A DNA stretch of 64,000 nt. Origin: Skeletonema tropicum (taxonomy: Eukaryota > Bacillariophyta > Thalassiosirophyceae > Thalassiosirales > Thalassiosiraceae). The translations under genes were made by a program, and so were the position numbers. The stretch spans positions 4,464,001-4,528,000 of the forward strand of contig CM074131.1 in the NCBI GenBank assembly GCA_037178625.1. Direction: 5' to 3'. The notes under the pieces were generated by a model. The model was not told where the DNA came from. It did no database searches and saw only the letters and a list, made by a program, of their open reading frames with translations. Shown here one piece after another: positions 22,362 to 33,346 of this stretch (the first letter of the stretch is position 1; every line of letters starts with the position of its first letter).

Positions 22362-22380
22362 GGTTATCTACCTTGTTGTT

Positions 22381-22780
22381 GGCGATCTGTAGTGTTACCC
22401 TATCCAATAAATCGCCAATTGTTAGTTCTCTTCTGTCATGGGGGTAACCTACCCTTTAAAGGTGCTTAAAATGCTGCTCTCGGTGAGCTGAGTTTGAATC
22501 CGTGGTGTACCAAAATTTTTATAAAAAATTTTTGTTAGGCCCACTTCTAGCTTGACTTTAGGGTTATCCCCAAAAAGGGTCCCCTCGTCCAGTTTCCTTG
22601 GGTCTTTGGCTCCTTATCACACATTCATTCACCATGATGCCAAATCTAAAATCTACCTCTGGTACAGAGCGGATTTGAACTCAGCTCACTGAGAGGATTT
22701 CAAAACTGTGCTCACATTTATCATAGCACCAATATTCGAAGAGAACTAACCTGCTGGATAGGCTAACACTACAGATCGCC
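22381..22780. mobile_element. 400-bp TIR element B, second copy of element A
   Basis: Same TIRs and internal tRNA-like B-box arms as 21043-21435, flanked by the 4-bp duplication TGTT (22377-22380 and 22781-22784). It lies 19 bp upstream of the secreted gene ATG, thus in its 5' UTR or promoter. The two copies differ by scattered substitutions and small indels, so they are not very recent. Confidence 0.85.
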
Positions 22781-23119
22781 TGTTGCGTTCGTATAGTATT
22801 GCTTCCCCCCTCTTTTCTGACCCATGTAGATGTGCTCGCTGCTCGCAGAGTTAGGTATGTAGGCAAACGTACTTATGCTCACTTAACAGTAGTAATATTG
22901 ACCCTTACCCTATCGTTTATTTGACTCGACTACAGAGTGACACTGACATCACCCACTTTTCTCCGAAGTGACGCAGTTAGTGAAAATGCCGTGCAAAATG
23001 CTCAGAGCATTCCACCAATGCCATCACCAATGCCATCAATGCATGAACACATCAGCATAGTACATACTTTATGACCACAAAATGCATTGTTTCGATCAAG
23101 AATATCAATATATAAATGA
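22781..23119. other. Divergent promoter region
   Basis: Lies between the minus-strand secreted gene and the plus-strand RING gene. It contains the dispersed repeat copy at 22911-23002 and a short duplicated CCAATGCCATCA tract around 23013-23038. Confidence 0.5.
22911..23002 (+). repeat. Dispersed repeat, second copy
   Basis: Partner of 12893-12990. It ends about 110 bp upstream of the RING gene start. Confidence 0.7.
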
Positions 23120-23924
23120 ATGATGAGCAATCAAGATCAAATCGAAATGAGCAGCAGCAGCAATGCTGACGACCCACCGCCTCTGTGGACACTGGCCAAT
23201 CTCTTCTCTACGAAACAAGATGACTACTGCAGCTGCAGTGACAGTGACGTCAAAGCCAAAGCACAACTCCTGCCCGGTCCATTCGTCGTATTGCAAGGCA
23301 GTCCGGGTGATGGCATGGCAAATACTTTGGACAGTATGCCCATGCTGCCCATCGAGTCAATGTCAATGAACAATCACAACAATAATCACACCAATAATCA
23401 CACTAATGCGAACGAGTGTGAGTGTGAGGAGAGTAGTAATTATTTGGAAGGGAGGAGACAATCACGATCATCGGTAATGAATAGTAATATGAATAGTTCG
23501 TTGCATCCGCTGGAGGAGATGGCAGAAGAGGAGGACGATGAACATGAACAGCAGCACGACGAACAGCACGACGAACATGAACAGCACGACGGCGAAGGTC
23601 ACTGCAGAAATTTAAATGACGAGGAGACGGTTGCAATTATTGCACGACCGCATACTCCACTACTGGAGGATGATGCTACTACTACTACTTCGACAACAAC
23701 AATGGTTGGCCGAGAGCGAGAGAGGAGCGATAGTTTCACTACCGGAGGGGGGCTGCATTATCCTCTGGGCGAAAAATCACCAATTATGCAGCGAAGGGTG
23801 AGATCTCTTTCGTTTAATTTTAATAGTACTCTCATGCAGCCGCAGCCGTCGACGACAAGGATAACGACGACATCGTCATTGCAGCATCATCATCATCAGC
23901 GACAGAATCAGAATGAGGGGCCTT

Positions 23925-23965
<41 letters not shown>

Positions 23966-26381
23966 GTGCACTGTATCAAAAAATCAACAACAGCCGAAGA
24001 AATTGCATCCATCCACAAATGGCAAAAGGAAGTATCACAACAAGAACTATCTCACTTGGAAGAACGGAATCAAAATGTCAAATTGTTATTAGATCGACGA
24101 AAGAGGATTCAAGAAGAACGAATGAGGAGGAGGTCATCTCATCATCATCATCGTCGCTTAGTAGCGGATGATGCTGCTGCTGCTGATGCTGCTGCTCAAA
24201 ATCATCATCATGATGATAGGAATGAAGAGCATGATAATGGTCATCATCATCATCCTAGGAGTGGATCTCCAGTGGCACTTGCCACAGCCACCAGTGCAAG
24301 TAGTAGCAATAGTAGTTATGAAGAAGGGAGTCATGATGATGAGGGGAGTGGTAGTGGTAGTGCTATTATTTCAAGATCGACATCACCACCACCGGCAGCA
24401 GTATCAACTACAACGACACCACGAACCATTACTGTTTCTCCCCCCATCATCGAACAAGAAGAAGAGGAGGAGGAGAATAATCCCATCAATCAATACATGA
24501 ATTCGTTAGAGTTGGAAATGTCACATCGATCTTGGTATCAGAAGGATGGACGGTTGGTGGTATTTCAAACGCTACCGTATAGGAGGGATTATTCGAGTAG
24601 TGGAGAGGTGGTGGTGCATCCACTTGTGTTTGAGAAGGAGGAGGAGGGGAGGATGCAGCAGCAGCAGCAGCAGCAGCATGAGCGACAACATTGGGAAGAA
24701 GATGATATTGTTACACTTGCACCAGGAACTACAGTCATGGCAGAGGAAGCTATCACACTTGACTCTCGCTCATTGAAACTACTACACTCGACTGCTGCTG
24801 GTATTAATAATAATGACGACGAACAAGGAAAGCAACAACATCATCATCATCGTCGTCGTCGTCATGAAAGAAGCACCACCACCACCAACAACAACACACT
24901 CATCTTTCTCCACATCACTTCACCCTACCCCGGCTACATCCTCTCCCACATTCACAACTATCCCTACCTCGCACCCGGTCTTCCCACCACCTATACCAAC
25001 TCGACATGGTTATGGAGAGTCACATGTCAACCGGACGGAGCCTTCATCCGTTCTGGACTTGATTTGGTCACGGATCATATTGGTACGTTGCCATATGGGA
25101 CATTGTGTTGTGTGAAGAAGAAGGTTGTGAATTATATGGGGTTGAATCGGCTGGAGATTGATGCGTTTGTGAGCAACAATGATGGGGGCAGCAGTGGTAA
25201 TAATGATCCTAGCAGCGACGATGATGATACAGAAGATGATGACAAGGGAATTTCTTCTGCTGCTGCTGATGCAATCACAATGAAGAAATTGTCTGGATAC
25301 ATTTCCGAATTCCTCAATCCGCTAAGTGGTCAAAGGGGCAATATTGTAGAGCAGGTATCCTTCCCTATCCCTGCCTTGTACAAAGTGATTCATGCCGAGG
25401 GTGCCATCATACGTTCCGGTGTGGAACTTTCCACCGGTAAAATTGGCTTTGCTCCCATGGGATCCATCCTCTCCATCGTTGGTCGATCGTACTCGTCCAA
25501 CCCGAGTAACAATTGTATTGAACGGTTGCGTCTCGCTGGTGGTGGGGGATGGATATCGGTCACTTTGAATCGAGAGGACAATGAACAGCTGGTTGAGATG
25601 ATTGGTGCGGATGAATCATTTGATCCAGAAGATCCGGCAAGCTTTCATTTTGGACAACAAAAGAAGGTGATGGCAGAGTTGAAGGCTGACGACAATAATG
25701 GTGGATCATCAAGTCCCAGCGGAGGGGGAGGAGGGGGAGGCAGCAATCCTTATTTTCCACGCCGACGTTCTACTGCCAATTTATCAGAGATTGCTGACGA
25801 TGATCAAATGTCTATTCCAGACAGTGATGGAAATTATGTAATGTCGATGAATGATGCAAAAGCAAGTAGTATTCTCTCATCACCGCCTCGGCAAAGTTCA
25901 ACAGCAGCTGTACCTACACTATTTCAACGGAGCGGAGTTGTGGGTACATTAGGGGGACTTGTTGCGATGGATGCTGTTCGTGAATCTTCTTCCGACAATC
26001 ACCAAAATGAGAATGCCAATCGATGCTTGATCTGTTTGTCAGAGTAAGTGTGCAACAGAGTGAAACATTATTGTTAATTGTCGTCTTTGTAATACACCAA
26101 TCTTATCAACCTCTTTTCCTCCTTTCCTTTCAGTGAACGAACAGCTACAATTGTTCACGGCGAGACAGGTCATATTGCTTGTTGTCTAACCTGTGCAAGA
26201 ATACTTAAGGCAAGAGGTGATAATGTGAGTTGAAATGATTTGTGACACGCACGTTGTACTCTATTGTTGGAAGCATATCTGATTCTAATCTCTCTCTCTC
26301 TCTCGATATCTGTTGCACATCGAGCAGTGCCCTGTATGCAGACTTCCCATAGACCTCGTCATACAACAATTTTGGGCATAG
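23120..26381 (+). CDS. Large protein with C-terminal MDM2-type RING (E3 ligase candidate)
   Basis: Three exons, 23120-26043, 26134-26224 and 26328-26381 (GTAAGT...CAG; GTGAGT...CAG), give 1022 residues. The N-terminal two thirds is low complexity: His, Asn, Gln, Ser and acidic runs, a Pro-Leu repeat from a TTGCCG tract (23930-23965) and polyGln (24655-24675). Two related SH3-like modules follow (about residues 632-690 and 754-825), each with Gly-Ala-x-Ile-Arg-Ser-Gly...Ile-Gly...Pro-x-Gly. The last exons complete a RING: Cys-Leu-Ile-Cys, Ile-Val-His-Gly-Glu-Thr-Gly-His, Cys-Leu-Thr-Cys, Cys-Pro-Val-Cys. The HGxTGH spacing and the short hydrophobic C-terminal tail are those of MDM2/MDMX-type RINGs. 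It probably acts as a ubiquitin ligase through RING dimers; its substrate is unknown. Confidence 0.82.
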
Positions 26382-27341
26382 GAATGATGTTGAATTCTAC
26401 ATAGGCTACATTCCCGATATCTCCAGACGAAGAAGATGTATACATGTTGTTGTTAAATGAGTCCTATCGAGTTTTGTACATCCAGAAGAGAATCAATTGC
26501 GTCAGTCCCAACCCCAAGCAGCGAGTAAAAACTTCAAGTTGTGTTGCTGCGTTCCTACAGAGAGATGCATTGAACAGGGTCGAAATGGTTCCGGCTTCGC
26601 ATGAGAGATACGTGTTAGATGTTAATGTGTCTCATGCTATGGCTATAAATATAAACTTGTTAATCTAGAATTGCATCGAAAGTGCCTACTTCATTCCAAG
26701 CGACCTTCGCTTGCTCCATTGAAGGAGCAGCACTCGAGCAGAACCACTTTGCTGGTATCGACTATTGGAATACATTATGACCGATTACATATCCTGGTAG
26801 AGAGAGCAAGTGCAAATAGTAAATAAGGAGGTATTGTATCTAAGTCAACTGCAATGACCCTGGAGCTAGCGGTATCTGCCTGGAGAATAAAGTGCCATTC
26901 CGACAGTCTAATTGCATTGATCCACGTGTCAAGTAAAGTCCAGTTCTAGGATATAAATTGATGGCGTAGTACTTACTTATGAACTGCTTCGTGTTATCTG
27001 CGATCTCGTCTTCTCTTGATGCTAGAATTCCAATACCAAGAAGTTAGGGTTAGGACCCGTCCTAACTTTCTCTTTCTCTTTCTCGGGTCGATGATCGATG
27101 TCGTTCTCCTACGATCCACCCACGGCCTGACTTGTGGACGTTTCTCCCCTCTTACGGGTAGTTAGTAAGTCAAGTACGTCCGCCCACTTTCTCTCTTCGT
27201 TGGCAAGTAAAGCGTTTCATGGCTAAATTTGTTCCAACGAAGTTAACAGAACTTACACAGATGTCATAGAAGCTTATAATGACGAAGGTCGCCGCATTCA
27301 TATGTCTACACTACGGCTAAAAATCATTCTTCTATCTCTTA
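26382..27341. other. Intergenic region, no gene recognised
   Basis: About 960 bp between the RING gene and the minus-strand ankyrin gene. It includes a telomere-like TTAGGGTTAGG at about 27045 and CT-rich tracts near 27068-27085. A 75-codon frame at 26444 shows no domain. Confidence 0.4.
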
Positions 27342-28907
27342 TCATACGTCACCCCACTTTCTCTTCTTGTAATTATCACTTGGACAAGCAGCCAGAGTGG
27401 ATTGCACCTGCACTTTTGTGCCCATGCTCATTATCATCTCGGGGTATGACCTCATAAGCCGATACACGCTCTCTGTATACTTAATACTCTTCCGATCAGA
27501 CACCAAATCGCTTTCCCGGAGTAGATCAATAGGGAGGTTCTTGTGAGCGTTTTGTTTCGATACGGATACTGCATCATATTTCTCCAGTAACATCGCTATG
27601 ATCTCATGCCTGGCGCTGCGACAAGCAAGATGGAGGGCTGTGTTCCCACCCCGATCCACATCGTCAAGAGTAGATGTATCAAGATTAACCAAGTACTTAA
27701 CAACGCTAGCAGAATTATGCTGACATGCTATGTGCAAGGGTAGCGCGCCGCTGTTGTCGGAAAATTGTACAGCATTGGGATTGCCTTTTACCAACAACTT
27801 GATTGAACCAAGTCTCACATTATTTTGAAGCGCTGCATGCAATGAGAGTTGACCATTGTCATCAGGTGTTGTCATGAGACTTCGATCGTTGGCTTGACGA
27901 GCATAGGTTGTCTCGCTGTTGATAAATGCTTGTACTTGTTCATGATAACGCCACGTGCCTCGCACAATTCTTTCATCTTCAATAGCTTCTGGGTGTGCGT
28001 CATACAATGCCTTGATAATTTCTAGTGCAGCATTGATAGTGTTTGGATCGTTATAATACTGTTCCCCTGTCAGAAGACATGCAAAATGAAGCAGAGATAA
28101 TCCTTCAACCTTTTGCAGCTTAACATTGGGATCACAATCCAGCAGGTATTGCACAATTTCCACAGCACCAGTTAAATGGTTTGTCTTGCTGGTACGAGTC
28201 GTTGCGAAGTGAATTGGATACAATCCATCTGTTGCATGATTGATGGCATCGGGGTAGAGTTTGTGCAAAAATTCGACTGTGGCAACTGTGTTTTGTGCGC
28301 ATGCATGATGAAGAAGCAGCTCGCCCTCAGCACTGGCTCTTCGCTCAGATCCAGTATAAGCTTCGATCAGTACGCGACAAAATTCAGGAGATCTATGTCC
28401 AGCCGCATAGTGAATTGGAAGATCACCTTCGTCATCGGCATGGCGGACTGCTTCGGGGCACTTCTCGATCAGCGGCTTCAAAATTTGGATTGCTGTTGCT
28501 TCATTCATGCTGCCAAAGCATAAATAATAGATAGGCACCCAACCGCGATTGGTTACACTGCGAACAGAGGCGGGAGCTGCATCGATGAGGAGCTGTGTTA
28601 TGTTGAGCGTCATGTTTTTGTTGCCGCATGCAAAATGGAGCGGTGTCATTCCATCCTCATCAGTAACACCGGCAGCATCAGGAAAATATTCGAGAAGCAG
28701 TCGAATTATTTCCTCGTTGACTCGTTTATTGCTGCATGCAGTGAGGAAAAATCGGTAATCCTCCACACAGTTATTAGTGGGCGTCAATCCATGTCGCTCA
28801 ATTATGTCACGTAGGCCTTCCTCAGAAAGCGAGTCGGATTGGCAAAAGTCAAACAACTCTTCTGCGAGCACTTCTGCGATATCATTATTATCGTCGCTAT
28901 CGCTCAT
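27342..28907 (-). CDS. Ankyrin-repeat protein, third paralogue
   Basis: 521 residues from ATG 28907 (Met-Ser-Asp-Ser-Asp-Asp); the frame is open to an ATG at 28988, but the shorter start matches the paralogues at 13225 and 16346. The same Leu-Ser-Glu-Glu-Gly-Leu-Arg block and array of ankyrin units is present, with the conserved Thr-Thr-Pro-Asp-Asp-Asn-Gly-Gln-Leu block around residue 338 and a Lys-Asn-Leu-Pro-Ile-Asp-Leu-Leu near the C-terminus. It adds a 26-residue C-terminal extension beyond the point where the other two stop. Uninterrupted, single exon, unknown partner. Confidence 0.8.
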   Translation of the reverse strand: MSDSDDNNDIAEVLAEELFDFCQSDSLSEEGLRDIIERHGLTPTNNCVEDYRFFLTACSNKRVNEEIIRLLLEYFPDAAGVTDEDGMTPLHFACGNKNMTLNITQLLIDAAPASVRSVTNRGWVPIYYLCFGSMNEATAIQILKPLIEKCPEAVRHADDEGDLPIHYAAGHRSPEFCRVLIEAYTGSERRASAEGELLLHHACAQNTVATVEFLHKLYPDAINHATDGLYPIHFATTRTSKTNHLTGAVEIVQYLLDCDPNVKLQKVEGLSLLHFACLLTGEQYYNDPNTINAALEIIKALYDAHPEAIEDERIVRGTWRYHEQVQAFINSETTYARQANDRSLMTTPDDNGQLSLHAALQNNVRLGSIKLLVKGNPNAVQFSDNSGALPLHIACQHNSASVVKYLVNLDTSTLDDVDRGGNTALHLACRSARHEIIAMLLEKYDAVSVSKQNAHKNLPIDLLRESDLVSDRKSIKYTESVYRLMRSYPEMIMSMGTKVQVQSTLAACPSDNYKKRKWGDV

Positions 28908-29652
28908 GATAAATAGAGAAGTAAGTATTGAAGAGACACAGAGAGAGATCGATAGAAGAGAATCAAAAGGGCGATTGTACGAGTGCATACACGAGCAAGG
29001 TGAGAGGTAGATAAAGGCAAATCCAACAATGAGATCAACATAGTAAGTAGGAAATAGCGGGGGGGAGCTGGCGTTTTAAACGCCAGTAGACTCACCGTCG
29101 CACTTTGAAAGATTTGCCGAGCACAAGATAAATTCGCATAACGCTAGTAAACATCTCAATCATTCCGACCTCTGTCCGATGTCAACCAAAACTCAACCGA
29201 CCGATCAATCCAATGATTGTAATGAACTCTCCATCCAAAACGGTAGGGACACCACCCCTATTGCAGAGTTGGGGGCGGTCAGCTCATCGAGCACTGGACG
29301 TCCCGAACTGGTCGAGTGTTGAAGCCGTCGGCGAAGCAGCAAGCTGCGAATAATGCGTCAGCCGCATCACGGGCAATGATAGTCTGGCTGATAGGATTGC
29401 ACGTTGTGACTTCAGTTCTAACAGCTCGATCAATGAGGTATTCCCTTGCCATATGCCATAAAGGAAAGGGGACGCATGATATCCCTCCCGAGGTGCTTTC
29501 TTTGAGGAGAACTTCTACAGGGAAGGCGAATGCAGTCCGAGAATGGCGCCTGCTCACAGACAGGCAGCAATTGTCCACAAAATTAACCGTATTTTGCAAT
29601 CTCAGCAGCGCGAGGAACAAGCTGTGCAGCGAGGGCTCTTGCAGAGATTGAC

Positions 29653-30364
29653 ATGGGAGGAGGCAGAGGAAAGAGAAAGCGAACTAGTACGGAGAAGGCG
29701 CAGCAACAGAAATCGACGGAAGTTGTCCCTCCTCCAAAGAAGAAGAAGAAGAAGCGAGCGCCCAAGGAAAAGACACAGGCACAGAAAGATGAGTCTGCTA
29801 AATTGAAGAGGGCTCGTGACGACCGTCGTAATGCCGTTAGGAGGGAGAATGCGGCCAAGGAGAGAAAGAGTCGTTTACAAAACCATAGTTGTTGTTCGGT
29901 CATTGCCCATGCTATTCTCCGTCATGATGTCACCCTAATGCTGCTCTGTTATCTATTAGAACATCACTGGGTCTCTTGTTCAGCCCGAAGCTGCCGCTGC
30001 TACTTCGGCGTCTGCCAAGGCTCTATCATTTATCAAGAACAAACGGCGCAAAGTGGATACTAAGCCTGCTATTGTTCGCCAATTGATGGACAAGACAGCC
30101 TGTAAGTTAGAAGAATCGGCGTTCAAGAGTCTTATGAAGTTTTCTGAGTGCAACACTCTTACTCCTGCAGCTGTTGCTGAGGCTGGTGTGGATGCAAAGA
30201 ATTCACAAGTTGTTATCAGTCTAAACACTGTTGCGTACCAACGAATCGGTAGACTTTGTGGACAAACCAAGAATAATACTATGAATACTAATGATGCGCC
30301 ATCGCCCGACATTAAAGTTGAGATTATTGGATTAAAGAGTGAATGGGATGATTTCACCGTATAA
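29653..30364 (+). CDS. Lysine-rich hypothetical protein in the TIR element
   Basis: Coding traces start near 29653 with Met-Gly-Gly-Gly-Arg-Gly-Lys-Arg and a polylysine nuclear-localisation-like stretch (about 29740-29760), followed by an Arg/Lys/Glu-rich helix to about 29880. A second segment in another frame (about 29965-30364) carries Pro-Glu-Ala-Ala-Ala..., Lys-Asn-Lys-Arg-Arg-Lys and a helical C-terminal part ending at 30364. An intron between them (within about 29881-29960) is likely, but the exact sites are not certain. An upstream frame at 29316-29651 may belong to the same transcript. It is likely a nuclear, nucleic-acid-binding protein of the element; no family recognised. Confidence 0.4.
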
Positions 30365-31189
30365 TTATAATGTTCCATGCAGGTGCCGTTGAAAGTCTTC
30401 GTAGTCTCTTTGAGCAGCATCAGGAGCCAGTTCGACCCAGTACAAAAGCAGCGTTTAAGAGACTGACGAGTACTATGCGGCGGAGAAGAAGTCTAGAGGG
30501 TGAGAGTACCGAAAGCACAAACACAAACAACGGAGCAAATTCTAACCAAGCTTGGTTCAGCTGCTACAACTCAGACTCGGCCTTTACGTCCTAGGAACTA
30601 ATTAACTATTATAGATTGCTATCATGAGTATGTGTCTCCCTTTTCGCGTAGATGCTTGCCTAGAGAGAAGAACTCCGACTCCATAAGCTCCTTTCTGGAT
30701 GCATGTGTCACACGATTAGATTCACTCTGCCTCGTCAAAATTCCATCCTTCAGCTCTTGTGCTAGCTTTGGATAAGCTTTGAACTCTTTTGACGCCAATT
30801 AATGAGGAACTCAATAATAGTATCTTTCTTTGTGTTCAAGTCCATCTTATGTACTGGAATCTTCACTTTCTTCTTCGTCCTCAATTTATCTCGCTTGGTC
30901 ATGCGATCTATCTCTACCAGAAGCAAAACTTTTTTGCACTCTCTTGGCTTTAGATCTTGTGCTTCTTGTACTTGTAGTTGCAAGTTTCGTATCCAATTCC
31001 ACTGCTGCCTTTAGCTCTTTCATCGCAGTCTTTGCCTTCGCAAGTCCTTTCTCAGATCTTTCAACAGCATTATAATTGTCAATGTAGTACGTGATAAAGT
31101 ATTCTTCCAGCCTCTCATCCCATGATTGAAGACAGAGTCATCGCTGGAAGATTGACTCCTCCGCCTCCGGGCAGACTGCCTCTTCATGT

Positions 31190-31464
31190 TCATTGGACGA
31201 CAGCATCATAATGATGCTCGCATGGCGTAATATAGACATGATCATCGGTATTTGAGATTGCCTCGTTACAGCAGGCGCACTCCAAGCCATCATTGGGAGC
31301 AGCAACTTGTTCAGATTCATTTGGAGGTGGTACACTACTTCTCTCCTCCGCTGCAGCCGACCTAGCACGAAGATGTGCCTCACGATCAGTCAATTCCTGA
31401 TCATTGCGAGACATCTTACTTCGAGAGCCTCTACCGCCCGAATTACGCCCTCCCCTCATGGTTG
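31190..31464 (-). CDS. Cys-rich RING-like fragment in the TIR element
   Basis: Minus-strand frame, open from 31564, with a Met near 31462 followed by a Gly/Arg/Ser-rich start (Arg-Gly-Gly-Arg-Asn), a charged helix, and a C-terminal Cys-Ala-Cys-Cys...Pro-Cys-Glu-His-His ending at 31190. The Cys-x2-Cys...Cys-x-His pattern is the first half of a RING-like zinc site; the second half is missing or in another frame. It may be truncated or spliced. Function unknown. Confidence 0.35.
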
Positions 31465-31650
31465 ATAGGGGTGGTGTCCCTACCGTTTTGGATGGAGAAT
31501 AGATTCCTACCGCTACTTTTCTCCATGGGGTTCCGATGGATGATTTCCAGAGGTCTAAAGTCAAGCTTGTTTACTAGCTTTTAGCGATTTTTATTAGCGT
31601 TCATCAAAAAAAAGGCGACGGTGAGTCTACTGGCGTTTAAAACGCCAGCT

Positions 31651-33147
31651 GTCGCATGAACATAGGAATCAGTAGCATGCACTCTGAAAGATACAGCACA
31701 GTCTCCCGCCCTTTACTTGATTCTATCAAACTTTGTTCACTGTTCGCTTTGTGGGTCATGATAAAATATATCATAAGTAGCAACCTTGCCTTCTTTTACA
31801 TTGGCAGCGTATTGCAGAATCTGGCATCAAGGGAATTTTCTTTTGCACCCTCGTAAATTTGTCCGTAGGAGACGGTGCAATAACTACTAAACTCTCTATC
31901 CACCATTATATCGTGCCTTTTCTGCATCTCCTTCAGCTTGTCTTGGTGAACTTAGGCCTTGTTGTGCATCGGTCTTGATTGGTTCACCGTGACGATTGGT
32001 GCGAAGCGTAGTCCTAGGGCTTCGTTCGGTAAGTTGGGGCAGCCCCTTCCAGTCATTTGTCTGAAGAACTACAATATATGTTATGGTAACGTGTTGGGAT
32101 GCTCCAAATAGGGAGCCGAAGAAGGTATCTTGCCAAAGGTGGGTAAGATCACATCATCATCGGAGATCATCGGCTTGATGCACGTGGGAGGCAAAAAGGT
32201 TACTATTGCTCTGGCAGCACGTGTGATCCTCATCTGTTCCCGGTTTTGCAGAACTTAACTACTACAGATAGTTGCGGTGGAGTTTGCACCAAAACCGGAG
32301 GCATATCCAATGTATTGTTGTTGTTATTTAACGTCGCCGCTGGTATGCCTCGGTATGTTTCATCAATGAAATTGGAAGTTGCATGATGAACGCGTGTTGT
32401 GCGATCAGTCGAGTCAAAATAAGTTTTGAGAATTTTGAGAATATGTAATAGTCTTCAATTTTGTGTTTCACAAATCATCTTGACCGGCACTACCTGGTAT
32501 GGTCTACGATAGGAATATAATTTTGTACGACGAAATCTCCTCCTGCCAGTAGTGGGAAGGACTCTAGCGGTGTTGTAACTTGTCGTTGTGCAGATAAATA
32601 CATAGAGATTAAGTACGGGTTCGCATACTTTACCCGGTGAGGAAGGTTTGCGGTACTCTACTATTGTTGTTTGCTTGCGGTACAATATCTTGTCATTGTG
32701 GATTGTATGTTGTTCGCAACTTTCTGTCTCTGAGCGTCTTTGGCTGCCTCTCTGCAATACATAGGAGTACTTATCTATTGTAAACGGTATTCTAATTCTA
32801 TTTGAATCAAACCTTGCTTGACGAGCATCGGCATCGGTCACGTTTGAGCGGACAAGTGCAAGTGGGTACTGAGCACCCTACACAGGATCTTCAGACACCT
32901 GTCTGAGTCACTTGGGAGGACTCGTGATATTAGCAAGGGGGACTCCCAGATATGACAGAAGATCCTATGTAGGGTGGGTACTGAGTGTGCAAGTGTAAGT
33001 TTATGAAGTTTATGTCACAAGGAGCCACAGGTACAATCTTACAAGCATTTTAAATTAAATTTCAGCTTTGGAAGCATCAGACGAAGAGGAGACACACTGA
33101 CACACCTCGATCAGTTCCGTGCAGCTTTATTCGGTTAGGGCTAGGAA
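31651..33147. other. Intergenic region with a small foldback
   Basis: No supported gene in 1.5 kb. A minus-strand frame at 32455-32841 has no recognisable domain. A foldback sits at 32874-32976. Confidence 0.4.
32874..32976. repeat. Small foldback repeat
   Basis: CACCCTACACAGGATCTTC at the left and the near-perfect reverse complement at the right (GAAGATCCTATGTAGGGTG, one mismatch) enclose about 65 bp. GTGGGTACTGAG occurs directly on both sides, which may be a flanking duplication. Confidence 0.6.
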
Positions 33148-33346
33148 CTTAGGGTTAGGGCCCAAAAACCAATCAGACTCAGACTCGTCGGTAAGGATAA
33201 GGAATCCAAGCCCAAACTCATTGTCAGGTCCTTTTGCCCGATTAGGGTGCTAACTTAGGGTTAAGGTCAGAGCCCAAAAACCAATCATCTTCAGACTCGT
33301 CAAGAAAAGTAAGGAATCCAAGCCCAGTCTCTTTGTCAGCTCCTTT
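33148..33346. repeat. Tandem duplication of the subtilase 3' end
   Basis: 33148-33240 and 33254-33346 are about 85% alike over about 93 bp (offset about 106). The right copy includes the last codons of the subtilase exon; the left copy is a decayed extra copy downstream of the stop. Each begins with CTTAGGGTTA, a telomere-like unit. Confidence 0.7.

Larger units (their letters stand above)
29066..31650. mobile_element. 2.6-kb TIR element with hypothetical genes
   Basis: Outer TIRs contain the palindrome CTGGCGTTTTAAACGCCAG followed by TAGACTCACCGTCGC (29066-29105), repeated inverted at 31615-31650. Weaker inverted similarity continues inward, through GCTAGTAAACA and GACCTCT, to a strongly conserved block at about 29233-29267 and 31455-31493 (CTCCATCCAAAACGGTAGGG), so the inverted repeats are about 200 bp long. 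It encloses a lysine-rich gene on plus and a Cys-rich gene on minus. No recognisable transposase; superfamily unknown. Confidence 0.7.

Noticed and set aside
23403..23636. Minus-strand Arg/Val-rich frame
   Set aside because: Complement of the His/Glu/Asp-rich low-complexity part of the RING gene.
26444..26668. 74-codon plus-strand frame downstream of the RING gene
   Set aside because: No domain, no splice context and no homology; likely 3' flank.
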